Shown one piece after another: positions 33,857 to 43,007 of a stretch of 64,000 nt of DNA. The first letter of the stretch is position 1; each line of letters opens with the position of its first letter. The notes beneath the pieces are model-generated. The model saw only the letters and a program-made list of their open reading frames with translations. It ran no database searches and had not been told where the DNA came from. The position numbers and the translations under genes were made by a program. Where the stretch lies: assembly GCF_001278075.1 (NCBI RefSeq), contig NZ_CP011340.1, forward strand, positions 6,817,501 to 6,881,500. Direction: 5' to 3'. This DNA comes from Streptomyces pristinaespiralis (GTDB taxonomy: Bacteria > Actinomycetota > Actinomycetes > Streptomycetales > Streptomycetaceae).

Positions 33857-35455
33857 ATGAACCGTAAGACTTTGGTGCTGCCGGCCGTGGTCGGCCTGCT
33901 CGCGCCCGTGCTCGTCGCCTGCGGCAGCACGGACGGCGGGTCCGGCGGCGGTGATGCCATAGTCGTGGGCACCACGGACCAGTTCGTCGCCGGCGAGGAC
34001 GCCCCGGCACCCCTGGACCCCGCCTACGCGTACGACACCGGTGCCTGGAACGTGCTGCGGCAGACGCTGCAGACCCTGATGCACGCCCCGCGCGGCGGCG
34101 GCGAGCCCGTGCCGGACGCCGCGGAGAGCTGCCTCTTCACCGACACGGTGAGCGAGAGCTACCGCTGCAAGCTGCGCAGCGGCCTCAAGTTCGCCGACGG
34201 CACCCCGGTCACCGCCGAGGACGTCAAGTTCTCCATCCAGCGTGTCCTGGACATCGACGCCGACAACGGCACGGCCGCCCTGCTGTCGAACATCGACACC
34301 ATCGAGACCAAGGGCGACAACGAGATCATCTTCCATCTCGCCACGCCCGACGCCACCTTCCCGTACAAGCTCTCGACGCCGGCCGCCGGCATCGTCAGCA
34401 AGGAGAAGTACGACGGCAAGAAGCTCCGCGAGGGCTTCCAGGTCGACGGCTCCGGCCCGTACACGATGAAGACGGAGACCGACGGGGACAAGGTCTCCCG
34501 GGTCGTCTTCACCAAGAACCCGAACTACACGGGTGATCTGAAGCTCAAGAACGACAAGGTCGTCCTGCGTTCCTTCGCCGACGCCGAGTCCATGGGCAAG
34601 GCGCTCGAGTCCGGCGACATCGACCTGATGACGCGCGCCATGGCGCCGGAGCAGATCAAGGAGATGCTGGAGAACCCGAAGGAGGGCATCGAGCTCACCG
34701 AGATGCCCGGCCTGGAGATCCGCTACCTCGCCTTCGACACCAGCGACCCGGCCGTCAAGAACAAGGCCGTCAGGCAGGCCATCGCGTCGCTCGTCGACCG
34801 CGGCCAGATCGCCGGCGAGGTGTACGGCACCACCGCGGAGCCGCTCTACTCGCTCATCCCGAAGAGCATCTCGGCGCACACCAACTCGTTCTACAACAAG
34901 TACGGCGAGCCCAGCAGCAAGAAGGCCGCCGCCCTCCTGGACGACGCCGGTATCGACACCCCGGTCCAGCTCACGCTGCACTACACCACCGACCACTACG
35001 GCGAGGGAACGGTCAAGGAGTTCGAGGCGCTCCGCGACCAGCTCAACGCGAGCAAGCTCTTCGACGTCAAGGTCGAGGGCACCGAGTGGTCCAAGTTCCG
35101 GCCCGCACAGAAGCGGGGCGACTACGCCGTCTACGGGCTGGGCTGGTTCCCCGACTTCCCGGACCCGGACAACTACACCGCGCCGTTCCTCGGCGAGGGC
35201 AACTTCCTCAACTCGCCCTACGTGAGCGACAAGGCCCGCGAGCTCATCCCGCAGTCGCGGCGTGACGTCGACCGCACCGCGGCCTCCCCGGCCTTCAAGG
35301 AGATCCAGGACATCGTCGCCGACGACGTTCCCGTCCTGCCGCTGTGGCAGGGCAAGCAGTACGTCGCCGCGCGCGACGGCGTCAGCGGCGTCGAGTGGGC
35401 GCTGAACTCCAGCTCCGACCTCCAGCTCTGGGAGCTGTCCCGCGGCGAGAGCTGA
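33857..35455 (+). CDS. ABC transporter substrate-binding lipoprotein, family 5 (peptide type)
   Basis: A 532-residue extracytoplasmic binding protein of the OppA/DppA family. The lipoprotein signal ends in the lipobox LVAC (MNRKTLVLPAVV...PVLVACGST). Family segments are CKLRSGLKFADGTPVTAEDV, the helix VRQAIASLVDRGQIA and DDVPVLPLWQGKQYV. It probably delivers peptides or related solutes to a permease, but no permease or ATPase gene lies nearby, so it is an orphan binding protein. AGGGAGAA lies 11 bases before the ATG, and a 22-bp hairpin follows. Confidence 0.93.
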   Translation: MNRKTLVLPAVVGLLAPVLVACGSTDGGSGGGDAIVVGTTDQFVAGEDAPAPLDPAYAYDTGAWNVLRQTLQTLMHAPRGGGEPVPDAAESCLFTDTVSESYRCKLRSGLKFADGTPVTAEDVKFSIQRVLDIDADNGTAALLSNIDTIETKGDNEIIFHLATPDATFPYKLSTPAAGIVSKEKYDGKKLREGFQVDGSGPYTMKTETDGDKVSRVVFTKNPNYTGDLKLKNDKVVLRSFADAESMGKALESGDIDLMTRAMAPEQIKEMLENPKEGIELTEMPGLEIRYLAFDTSDPAVKNKAVRQAIASLVDRGQIAGEVYGTTAEPLYSLIPKSISAHTNSFYNKYGEPSSKKAAALLDDAGIDTPVQLTLHYTTDHYGEGTVKEFEALRDQLNASKLFDVKVEGTEWSKFRPAQKRGDYAVYGLGWFPDFPDPDNYTAPFLGEGNFLNSPYVSDKARELIPQSRRDVDRTAASPAFKEIQDIVADDVPVLPLWQGKQYVAARDGVSGVEWALNSSSDLQLWELSRGES

Positions 35456-35480
35456 TCCGGGCCCGAGCCCGACGTGCGAG

Positions 35481-35529
35481 ACGGCCGGTGCCCGGCAGCT
35501 GCTTCGAGCAGCTGCCGGGCACCGGCCGT
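35481..35529. terminator. Strong bidirectional terminator
   Basis: A perfect 22-bp stem (35481-35502 with 35508-35529) with loop TTCGA lies between the convergent lipoprotein and response-regulator genes. Confidence 0.9.
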
Positions 35530-35576
35530 TCAACAGGGCATCGACGGGGCGCCGCCCGCACGGCGGACGGGCGTCC

Positions 35577-36251
35577 CTACTGCTGCGCGCCGGGGCGCAC
35601 CAGGCCGCTCTCGTACGCGTACACCGCGGCCTGGACACGGTCGCGCAGGCCCAGCTTCGTCAGCACATGGCCGACGTGCGTCTTGACGGTCGTCTCGCTG
35701 ACGAACAGGTCCGCCGCGATCTCCGCGTTGGACAGGCCGCGGGCCACCAGCTTCAACACCTCGACCTCACGGTCGGTCAGCGTGTGCAGGGTGTCCGGAA
35801 CCGGCTCCTCGCCGGACGGCAGATGGTCCGCGTACTTGTCGAGCAGCCTGCGGGTGATGCTGGGCGCGAGCATCGCCTCGCCCGCGGCGACCACCCGGAT
35901 CGCCTGCACCAGCTCGTTGGCAGGAGCGTCCTTCAGCAGGAAGCCGCTCGCGCCGGCGCGCAGCGCCTCCACCACGTACTCGTCGAGGTCGAAGGTCGTC
36001 AGCACCAGGACCTTCGCCGGGCCGTCCCGGCCGGGACCGGTGATCTGACGCGTCGCCTCGACACCGTCCATCCGGGGCATCCGGATGTCCATCAGCACCA
36101 CGTCGGGCTGGAGCGCCCGTACCTGATCGAGGGCCTGGAGGCCGTCCCCGGCCTCACCGACCACCGCGATGTCCTGTTCCGCCTCGAGGATCATCCGGAA
36201 ACCGGTGCGCAACAGCGGTTGGTCGTCGACCAGTAGGACGCGGATAGCCAC
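35577..36251 (-). CDS. NarL/LuxR-type response regulator (orphan)
   Basis: A 224-residue two-component regulator. The receiver domain has the acidic pair in VLLVDDQPLLR, phosphoacceptor Asp55 in VVLMDIRMPRMDG, Thr in VLVLTTFDLDE and Lys in GFLLKDAP. A C-terminal LuxR helix-turn-helix (LTDREVEVLKLVARGLSNAE, SETTVKTHVGHVLTKL) binds DNA. No histidine kinase gene is adjacent. The GTG at 36251 has AAGGAG 6 bases upstream. It lies 13 bases downstream of the RecB-like nuclease gene, so they likely share a transcript. Confidence 0.92.
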   Translation of the reverse strand: MAIRVLLVDDQPLLRTGFRMILEAEQDIAVVGEAGDGLQALDQVRALQPDVVLMDIRMPRMDGVEATRQITGPGRDGPAKVLVLTTFDLDEYVVEALRAGASGFLLKDAPANELVQAIRVVAAGEAMLAPSITRRLLDKYADHLPSGEEPVPDTLHTLTDREVEVLKLVARGLSNAEIAADLFVSETTVKTHVGHVLTKLGLRDRVQAAVYAYESGLVRPGAQQ

Positions 36252-36264
36252 GGGTACTCCTTCT

Positions 36265-37326
36265 TTAGACCGGGCCCATTCTGCCCTGACCATCCTCGGC
36301 CGACGCGGGCGGGGAAACGCTCAGCGGATAAACCGGGGGAGTGCCACCGAATTCCGGACACACCGAGCGGTGGTCGCACCAGCCGCACAGCTTCGTCGGC
36401 CGCGGCCGCCAGTCACCCGTCTCCGTGGCCAGCCGGATCGCCTCCCACAGCGCCAGCAGCTTGCGCTCCATCCGCTCGAGGTCGGCCGTGACCGGGTCGT
36501 ACGTCAGCACGTCGCCGCTGCCCAGATACACCAGCTGGAGCCGGCGCGGCACCACCTGCTTCAGCCGCCAGATCACCAGCGCGTAGAACTTCATCTGGAA
36601 CAACGCGCCCTCGCTGTACTCGGGACGCGGGGCCTTGCCCGTCTTGTAGTCGACGATCCGCACCTCGCCGGTCGGCGCGATGTCCACCCGGTCGATCACC
36701 CCGCGCAGCCGCAGCCCCGACTCCAGCTCCGTCTCCACGAACATCTCCCGCTCGCGGGGCTCGAGCCGCGTCGGGTCCTCCAGCGTGAACCACCGCTCCA
36801 CCAGCTGCTCCGCCTCACCGAGCCAGCGCGACAGCCGCTCACCGCCGGGGTCCTCGGCGAACAGCTCGCCGAGCTCCGGACGCGTCTGAAGGAGCCGGCT
36901 CCACTGGCCGGGAACCATCGCCTTGGCGCGCGGCGCCGTCCGCTCGGCCGCCGGATCGTCGAACAGCCGCTCCAGCACCGCGTGCACCAGCGTTCCCCGG
37001 GTAGCCGCTTCGCTGGGCTTCTCCGGAAGCTTGTCGATCACCCGGAACCGGTAGAGCAGGGGGCACTGCATGAAGTCGCTCGCACGTGAGGGTGACAGCG
37101 ATGCGGGCGGCGCGCTTTGGACCGGCTGCTCCGTCCCCCCGCCCTCGGCGGCGGGTGCCGTCGCCGAGGCGGGCTCCCCGGCCGTGCTGTCCGCGTCGGC
37201 GGCGGGCGCCGGCGCCGGGGCCGGAACGGCGGCGACCGCCGGCCCGTCGGCCACGGCCGACCGGGGGACCACCGTCGTGGCGGACCCGTCCGTGGCCGGC
37301 TCTGCGGGCTGCTGGCTTGTACTCAT
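36265..37326 (-). CDS. RecB-like PD-(D/E)XK nuclease with iron-sulfur cysteines
   Basis: A 353-residue stand-alone RecB-family exonuclease. A Pro/Ala-rich disordered leader of about 75 residues precedes the nuclease. The active-site residues are Asp in GVIDRVDIAP and the D-Y-K of VRIVDYKTGKAP. A Cys in FMQCPLLYRFR together with C-x2-C-x5-C near the end (LCGWCDHRSVCPE) matches the four-cysteine [4Fe-4S] arrangement of AddB/Cas4-type nucleases. A role in DNA repair is inferred. The ATG at 37326 is chosen. Confidence 0.85.
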   Translation of the reverse strand: MSTSQQPAEPATDGSATTVVPRSAVADGPAVAAVPAPAPAPAADADSTAGEPASATAPAAEGGGTEQPVQSAPPASLSPSRASDFMQCPLLYRFRVIDKLPEKPSEAATRGTLVHAVLERLFDDPAAERTAPRAKAMVPGQWSRLLQTRPELGELFAEDPGGERLSRWLGEAEQLVERWFTLEDPTRLEPREREMFVETELESGLRLRGVIDRVDIAPTGEVRIVDYKTGKAPRPEYSEGALFQMKFYALVIWRLKQVVPRRLQLVYLGSGDVLTYDPVTADLERMERKLLALWEAIRLATETGDWRPRPTKLCGWCDHRSVCPEFGGTPPVYPLSVSPPASAEDGQGRMGPV

Positions 37327-37449
37327 GACGCAGACCCTACGGCCCGCCACCGACAGCGAGCGGCATACCATCGACCCACAGACCCCGAGCACTGCATGAT
37401 TTCGAGCGACGACCATTCGCAACGACCCCATTCGCACCGAAGGGAACCC

Positions 37450-38694
37450 GTGAACGAGGACGACACGAGCGGTGAGCGCGAGCGGGCGCGGTCCGGGCCG
37501 GACAAGACGTCCGGCAAGGGCAGACCGCGGCGCCCCGCCGAGCCGGGCGGTGGCCTCCTCATGGGCCGCCCCTTCGGCGTGCCCGTCTACGTCGCCCCCA
37601 GCTGGTTCGTCGTCGCCGCCCTGATCACCTGGGTCTTCGGCGGGCAGCTCGACCGGGTGCTGCCGGAGCTCGGCGGCGCACGCTACCTCGTCTCGCTGTT
37701 CTTCGCCGTGGCCTTCTACGCCTCGGTCCTGGTGCACGAACTGGCCCACACCGTCGCCGCGCTCCGGTTCAAGCTGCCGGTGCGCCGGATCCAGCTCCAG
37801 TTCTTCGGCGGTGTCTCCGAGATCGAGAAGGAGACGGAGACCCCGGGCCGTGAGTTCTGGCTCGCCTTCGTCGGACCACTGCTCTCCCTCGCGCTGGCCG
37901 GGGTCTTCTACCTCGGCATGTACGCGGTGGAGCCGGGCACCGTCCCCGGCGTGCTCCTCGCCGGCCTGATGATCTCCAACCTCATCGTCGCGGCCTTCAA
38001 CCTGCTGCCGGGCCTGCCCCTGGACGGCGGCCGGATGCTGCGCGCCGTCGTGTGGAAGATCACCGGCAGGCCCATGGCCGGCACCGTCGCCGCCGCCTGG
38101 GTCGGCCGCGCGCTCGCCGTCGCCGTCCTCGTCGGCCTGCCGCTCCTCACCCACACCGGCGCCCTCGGGAACTCCACCGAGGACATCGGGGGAGTGGAGA
38201 CCGTCACCGACGCCCTGCTCGCCGCCATCCTCGCCGCGATCATCTGGACCGGAGCCGGCAACAGCCTGCGGATGGCCCGGCTGCGTGAGCACCTGCCGGA
38301 ACTCGCCGCCCGCGCCCTCACCCGCCGCGCCGTCCCCGTCGAGGCGGACACCCCGCTGTCGGAGGCCCTGCGCCGCGCCAACGAGGCCGGGGCCCGCGCC
38401 CTGGTCGTCGTCGACGGCCACGGCGACCCGACCGCGCTCGTCCGTGAGGCGGCCATCGTCGGCGTCCCCGAGCACCGCAGGCCCTGGGTCGCCGTCGGCG
38501 GCCTGGCGCAGGACCTCACCGAGGGCATGAAGGTCCCCGCGGAACTCGCCGGGGAGGCACTCCTCGACACCCTGCGCGCCACACCCGCCACCGAGTACCT
38601 CGTGGTCGAGGAGTCCGGAGAGATCTACGGCGTGCTGTCCGCCGCGGACGTCGAGCGGGCCTTCGTCGCGGCCATGGCACGGCCCGGTTCCTGA
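37450..38694 (+). CDS. Site-2 protease family (M50) membrane metalloprotease with CBS-like tail
   Basis: A 414-residue intramembrane zinc protease. The HExxH motif lies in a membrane helix (VLVHELAHTVAALRF) and the second zinc-ligand motif is NLLPGLPLDGGRM. About six hydrophobic segments are present, beginning PSWFVVAALITWVFGG. The C-terminal 125 residues form a CBS-domain-like cytoplasmic region (AVPVEADTPLSEALRRAN, then EYLVVEESGEIYGVLSA). The GTG at 37450 has AAGGGAA upstream; an ATG at 37396 lacks one. It ends 18 bases before trmI. The cleaved substrate, often an anti-sigma factor in this family, is unknown. Confidence 0.9.
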   Translation: MNEDDTSGERERARSGPDKTSGKGRPRRPAEPGGGLLMGRPFGVPVYVAPSWFVVAALITWVFGGQLDRVLPELGGARYLVSLFFAVAFYASVLVHELAHTVAALRFKLPVRRIQLQFFGGVSEIEKETETPGREFWLAFVGPLLSLALAGVFYLGMYAVEPGTVPGVLLAGLMISNLIVAAFNLLPGLPLDGGRMLRAVVWKITGRPMAGTVAAAWVGRALAVAVLVGLPLLTHTGALGNSTEDIGGVETVTDALLAAILAAIIWTGAGNSLRMARLREHLPELAARALTRRAVPVEADTPLSEALRRANEAGARALVVVDGHGDPTALVREAAIVGVPEHRRPWVAVGGLAQDLTEGMKVPAELAGEALLDTLRATPATEYLVVEESGEIYGVLSAADVERAFVAAMARPGS

Positions 38695-38700
38695 AGCCCA

Positions 38701-38706
38701 TACACT
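38701..38706 (+). promoter_or_regulatory. -10 box of the trmI leaderless promoter
   Basis: TACACT lies 6 bases before the ATG at 38713 and just after the protease gene. No ribosome site is present. Confidence 0.5.
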
Positions 38707-38712
38707 GGTCAC

Positions 38713-39600
38713 ATGTCCGAACCGACCGGTGCCGCCCGCCGTCGCGGGCCCTTCAAGGTCGGGGACCAGGTCCAGCTCACCGACCCCAAGGGACGCCACT
38801 ACACGTTCACGCTCGAGGCCGGGAAGAACTTCCACACCCACAAGGGTTCCTTCCCCCACGACGAGCTGATCGGCGCTCCTGAGGGCAGTGTTGTCCGAAC
38901 CACGGGAAACGTCGCCTACCTCGCGCTGCGCCCCCTGCTCCCCGACTACGTCCTGTCCATGCCCCGCGGCGCCGCCGTGGTCTACCCCAAGGACGCGGGG
39001 CAGATCCTGGCCTTCGCCGACATCTTCCCCGGCGCCCGCGTCGTGGAGGCCGGGGTGGGCTCGGGCTCGCTCAGCAGCTTCCTCCTGCGCGCCATCGGCG
39101 ACCACGGCATGCTGCACTCCTACGAGCGCCGCGCGGACTTCGCCGAGATCGCCCAGGCGAACGTGGAGCGCTACTTCGGCGGCCCGCACCCCGCCTGGCA
39201 GCTCACCGTCGGCGACCTCCAGGACAACCTGACCGACGCCGACGTCGACCGGGTCATCCTCGACATGCTCGCCCCCTGGGAGTGCCTCGAGGCCGTCTCC
39301 AAGGCGCTCGTCCCCGGCGGCATCCTCTGCTGCTACGTGGCCACCACCACCCAGCTGGCGCGCACCGTCGAGTCCATCCGCGAGATCGGCTGCTTCGCCG
39401 AGCCGCAGCCGTGGGAGTCGATGATCCGCAACTGGCACGTCGAGGGCCTGGCCGTACGCCCCGACCACCGGATGATCGGCCACACCGGCTTCCTGGTCAC
39501 CGCCCGCCGTCTCGCCGACGGCGTCGAGCCCCCCATGCGCCGCCGCCGGCCCGCCAAGGGCGCCTACGGCGAGGACTACGAGGGCCCCAACAAGGGCTGA
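38713..39600 (+). CDS. trmI: tRNA (adenine-N1)-methyltransferase, TrmI (m1A58)
   Basis: A 295-residue S-adenosylmethionine-dependent enzyme that methylates N1 of A58 in the tRNA T-loop. The N-terminal beta domain begins GPFKVGDQVQLTDPKGRHY and includes THKGSFPHDELIG. The SAM motif is RVVEAGVGSGSLSSFLL. DVDRVILDMLAPWECLE holds the catalytic Asp motif, and GGILCCYVATTTQ the following strand. It functions as a tetramer in homologues. A terminator follows. Confidence 0.94.
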   Translation: MSEPTGAARRRGPFKVGDQVQLTDPKGRHYTFTLEAGKNFHTHKGSFPHDELIGAPEGSVVRTTGNVAYLALRPLLPDYVLSMPRGAAVVYPKDAGQILAFADIFPGARVVEAGVGSGSLSSFLLRAIGDHGMLHSYERRADFAEIAQANVERYFGGPHPAWQLTVGDLQDNLTDADVDRVILDMLAPWECLEAVSKALVPGGILCCYVATTTQLARTVESIREIGCFAEPQPWESMIRNWHVEGLAVRPDHRMIGHTGFLVTARRLADGVEPPMRRRRPAKGAYGEDYEGPNKG

Positions 39601-39633
39601 CCGGCCGTCGCCGACCGCCCCTAACGCACTGAC

Positions 39634-39677
39634 GCCGCCGTCGAGTTCCCGTGCTCCGCACCGAACTCGACGGCGGC
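39634..39677 (+). terminator. Terminator after trmI
   Basis: GCCGCCGTCGAGTTC and GAACTCGACGGCGGC form a perfect 15-bp stem with a 14-base loop, followed by TTCCTC. Confidence 0.8.
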
Positions 39678-39808
39678 TTCCTCATGTTGTCCGCCGGGAA
39701 CCGGTCACCTTTACCCGAGTCTTACGGACCCCGCTGTTCCGGTCCCGTGTGACGTATGGCACGATGCTGGCCACCCCCACCGGCAGAGCCCCTCAGGAGA
39801 CCACTCGC

Positions 39809-40390
39809 GTGCAGAACTCCGTCGCCGTCCCGGACCTCGCGCACACCCATGCCCGCCCCGTGCACTGGCTGGCCACGGCGGCGGCGATGGCCGCGGTGGT
39901 GGCGGGCGCGGGACTGCTCCAGCCCGACGCCGCGACGGCGTCCCAGCCCGGCGCCGGCCCCGGTACCACGACGGCCGCGGCACCGGCTCAAGCGCCGGAC
40001 CCCGCGGCCGTGCGGCTGCCCATCGAATGCGGCGGACTCCCGAGCGTGGTCACAAGGAAGGCGACGGGCGACCTCGACGGCGACGGCAGCCCGGAGACGG
40101 TGGTGGCCGCGCGCTGCGACGCCGGCTCCGGCACGCCGCCCAGCGGGCTCTATGTCCTGGCAGGCGGCCGTGACACCGGGCCTCGGGTGGTCGCCACCCT
40201 GGTCGAGCCCGCGCTGAAACAGAGCGTCGGCGAGCTCGCCGTACGTGACCGGACGATCACGGCGACCCTCCTCGGCTACTCGTCGGCCGCCGTGCCCAGC
40301 TGCTGCCCCGACGAGCAGGAACGGGTCAAGTGGCTGTGGGAGGGCGGCAAGTTCGTCCGCGGCGCCCAGGCGGAGGCGCTCGGCGCGTGA
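39809..40390 (+). CDS. Secreted or membrane-anchored hypothetical protein
   Basis: A 193-residue protein with an N-terminal hydrophobic segment (HWLATAAAMAAVVAGAGLL), a Pro/Ala-rich linker and an extracytoplasmic domain. The Asp-rich loop ATGDLDGDGSPETVVAA resembles a calcium-binding FG-GAP/VCBS-type turn. Cysteines in PIECGG, AARCDA and PSCCPDE could form disulfides. The GTG at 39809 has AGGAGA upstream. It converges on the ferredoxin gene with a 16-base gap. Function unknown. Confidence 0.78.
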   Translation: MQNSVAVPDLAHTHARPVHWLATAAAMAAVVAGAGLLQPDAATASQPGAGPGTTTAAAPAQAPDPAAVRLPIECGGLPSVVTRKATGDLDGDGSPETVVAARCDAGSGTPPSGLYVLAGGRDTGPRVVATLVEPALKQSVGELAVRDRTITATLLGYSSAAVPSCCPDEQERVKWLWEGGKFVRGAQAEALGA

Positions 40391-40406
40391 ACCCGTATGT
40401 GATCCG

Positions 40407-40718
40407 TCACTCCGCGTCGGGGCCGTAGACCTCGACGTTGTCCGAAACCCGGCGCACGTGGATGCAGTCGCCCGGGCATTCCTTCGCCGAGTCCACAACG
40501 TCGTTCAGCAGCGGAAGCGGTACCGGCGTTGTGGCGCCCGGGGCCTGGAGAAGCTCGTCGTCGGCCGACTTCACGTACGCCAGACCGTCGATGTCGAGTT
40601 CGAAGACCTCAGGGGCGTACTGCGCGCAGATCCCGTCCCCGGTGCAGAGGTCCTGGTCGATCCAGACCTCGAGCGCATCGGTGGCGCCGTCGGTGGGAAC
40701 CTCGTGCTGCACGGTCAT
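40407..40718 (-). CDS. Ferredoxin, single-cluster 3Fe-4S/4Fe-4S type
   Basis: A 103-residue acidic ferredoxin. The cluster ligands are in DLCTGDGICAQYAPEVFE (C-x5-C; the middle ligand position of a 4Fe-4S motif is not Cys) and AKECPGDCIHV, where the Cys before Pro completes a 3Fe-4S set. Such ferredoxins feed electrons to cytochromes P450 and other oxygenases. Compared with usual 65-residue members, it has N- and C-terminal extensions and a central insert. The ATG at 40718 (or the GTG six bases later) follows AGGAG. It is divergent from arc with 264 bases between. Confidence 0.88.
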   Translation of the reverse strand: MTVQHEVPTDGATDALEVWIDQDLCTGDGICAQYAPEVFELDIDGLAYVKSADDELLQAPGATTPVPLPLLNDVVDSAKECPGDCIHVRRVSDNVEVYGPDAE

Positions 40719-40982
40719 ATCTCCTGCCGTTTCCTTCGTCGGGCGTGGCTCTGTGAAGCAAGTCGTGCCGCCGTTGACGGGTGTTGAACGCTTCGACGAT
40801 ACAACCGCCCGCTTTCCGATGTTGCTGGGTGGGTATCCCGTGGGTATTCCCCTCGCAGGAGCAAGAGCGCAAGGGTGAAGATCGGACACACCCCTTCCGT
40901 CTTTGTGATCTAGGGGTTTCAATCACCACCCACACAGGTAGGGTCAGGAAGCGTCCAGCTCCCCTTGGAGGAGGTGAGGACC

Positions 40983-42749
40983 GTGGCAGCCCACGACGAC
41001 GACATCAACCGCGGCATCCGGCCGGGGCGGGGGTCTGAAGACCCAGCCGGCCAGGTTGCCTATCTCGAGCAGGAAATCGCCGTCCTGCGCCGCAAGCTCG
41101 CCGACTCTCCGCGACACACGAGGATTCTCGAAGAGCGGATCGTCGAGCTGCAGACCAACCTGGCCGGCGTGTCCGCTCAGAACGAGCGGCTCGCCAACAC
41201 GCTCCGTGAGGCCCGCGACCAGATCGTGGCCCTCAAGGAGGAGGTCGACCGGCTCGCGCAGCCGCCGGCCGGCTTCGGTGTCTTCCTGCAGGCGAACGAG
41301 GACGGCACGTGCGACATCTTCACCGGGGGCCGCAAGCTCCGGGTGAACGTCAGCCCCAGCGTCGAGCTCGAGGAGCTCCGGCGCGGCCAGGAAGTCATGC
41401 TCAACGAAGCGCTCAATGTGGTCGAGGCCATGAAGTTCGAGCGCGCCGGGGACATCGTCACCCTCAAGGAGATCCTCGAGGACGGCGAGCGCGCCCTGGT
41501 GATCGGCCACACCGACGAGGAGCGGGTGGTGCGGCTCGCGGAGCCGCTGCTCGAGATGAACATCCGGCCCGGGGACGCCCTTCTGCTCGAACCCCGCTCC
41601 GGTTACGTCTACGAGGTGATCCCCAAGAGCGAGGTCGAGGAGCTCGTCCTCGAGGAAGTCCCCGACGTCGACTACGACAAGATCGGCGGACTCGGCGGCC
41701 AGATCGAGATGATCCGCGACGCCGTCGAGCTGCCGTACCTGCACCCGGATCTCTTCAAGGAGCACGAACTGCGGCCGCCGAAGGGCATCCTGCTCTACGG
41801 CCCGCCCGGCTGCGGCAAGACACTGATCGCCAAGGCCGTCGCCAACTCCCTTGCGAAGAAGGTCGCCGAGGTGACCGGCCAGCCCGCGGGGAAGAGCTAC
41901 TTCCTCAACATCAAGGGCCCCGAGCTCCTCAACAAGTACGTCGGCGAGACCGAGCGCCACATCCGCCTGGTCTTCCAGCGTGCTCGTGAGAAGGCGAGCG
42001 AGGGCACTCCCGTCATCGTCTTCTTCGACGAGATGGAGTCCCTCTTCCGCACCCGTGGATCCGGCGTCAGCTCGGACGTGGAGAACACCATCGTCCCGCA
42101 GCTCCTGGCCGAGATCGACGGTGTCGAGGGCCTGGAGAACGTGATCGTCATCGGCGCCTCCAACCGCGAGGACATGATCGACCCCGCGATCCTGAGGCCC
42201 GGCCGGCTCGACGTCAAGATCAAGATCGAGCGTCCGGACGCGGAGGCCGCCAAGGACATCTTCGCCAAGTACCTGACCCCCTCGCTCCCGCTGCACGCCG
42301 ACGACCTCGGCGAGCACAACGGATCGAAGGAGGCCGCGGCACACGCCATGATCCAGTCGGTCGTGGAGCAGATGTACGCGGAATCCGAGGAGAACCGCTT
42401 CCTCGAGGTCACGTACGCCAACGGCGACAAGGAAGTCCTCTACTTCAAGGACTTCAATTCCGGCGCGATGATCCAGAACATCGTCGACCGGGCCAAGAAG
42501 ATGGCCATCAAGGCCTTCCTCGACCACAACCAGAAGGGCCTTCGGGTCTCCCACCTCCTCCAGGCATGCGTGGACGAGTTCAAGGAGAACGAGGACCTGC
42601 CCAACACCACCAACCCGGACGACTGGGCCCGCATCTCCGGCAAGAAGGGCGAGCGGATCGTCTTCATCCGCACCCTTGTCACCGGAAAGCAGGGCGCGGA
42701 CACCGGCCGGTCCATCGATACGGTGGCGAACACCGGTCAGTACCTGTAA
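40983..42749 (+). CDS. arc: Proteasome-associated AAA ATPase ARC (Mpa)
   Basis: A 588-residue hexameric ATPase that captures pupylated proteins, unfolds them and threads them into the 20S proteasome. The N-terminal coiled coil is at about residues 15-85 ([20 protein letters not shown] onward), followed by OB domains. The AAA module has Walker A GPPGCGKT at 273-280, Walker [12 protein letters not shown], and the arginine-finger region [11 protein letters not shown]. The C-terminus GQYL is the proteasome-docking tail with penultimate Tyr. The GTG at 40983 lies after GGAGGAGGTGAGG. Confidence 0.97.
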   Translation: MAAHDDDINRGIRPGRGSEDPAGQVAYLEQEIAVLRRKLADSPRHTRILEERIVELQTNLAGVSAQNERLANTLREARDQIVALKEEVDRLAQPPAGFGVFLQANEDGTCDIFTGGRKLRVNVSPSVELEELRRGQEVMLNEALNVVEAMKFERAGDIVTLKEILEDGERALVIGHTDEERVVRLAEPLLEMNIRPGDALLLEPRSGYVYEVIPKSEVEELVLEEVPDVDYDKIGGLGGQIEMIRDAVELPYLHPDLFKEHELRPPKGILLYGPPGCGKTLIAKAVANSLAKKVAEVTGQPAGKSYFLNIKGPELLNKYVGETERHIRLVFQRAREKASEGTPVIVFFDEMESLFRTRGSGVSSDVENTIVPQLLAEIDGVEGLENVIVIGASNREDMIDPAILRPGRLDVKIKIERPDAEAAKDIFAKYLTPSLPLHADDLGEHNGSKEAAAHAMIQSVVEQMYAESEENRFLEVTYANGDKEVLYFKDFNSGAMIQNIVDRAKKMAIKAFLDHNQKGLRVSHLLQACVDEFKENEDLPNTTNPDDWARISGKKGERIVFIRTLVTGKQGADTGRSIDTVANTGQYL

Positions 42750-42756
42750 AAGGCAC

Positions 42757-42816
42757 ACCGGCTGCGGATGCCGGCGATCCCCCGCCGAAGGCGGGGGACG
42801 GGCATCCGCAGCCGGT
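42757..42816 (+). terminator. Terminator after arc
   Basis: A 16-bp stem (42757-42772 with 42801-42816) encloses a second hairpin CCCCGCC-gaa-GGCGGGG. It begins 8 bases after the arc stop and is followed by TGCTTTCC. Confidence 0.85.
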
Positions 42817-43007
42817 TGCTTTCCGGACAGGTACGACCACACCGGAGCAATGACGAAATTGATCTCCCCACCCACGCAGCGGCGTTCTAGGCTCGTCCGT
42901 ACCGTCGGGTCACGCAGTGCGGGGACGGGCACCGCGCGCACACCGGAGCACCCGCGGTACTTGAGCGCCGTTCCCGGAGGGGAACGACGCCGGGCAAGGA
43001 GGGCCGC

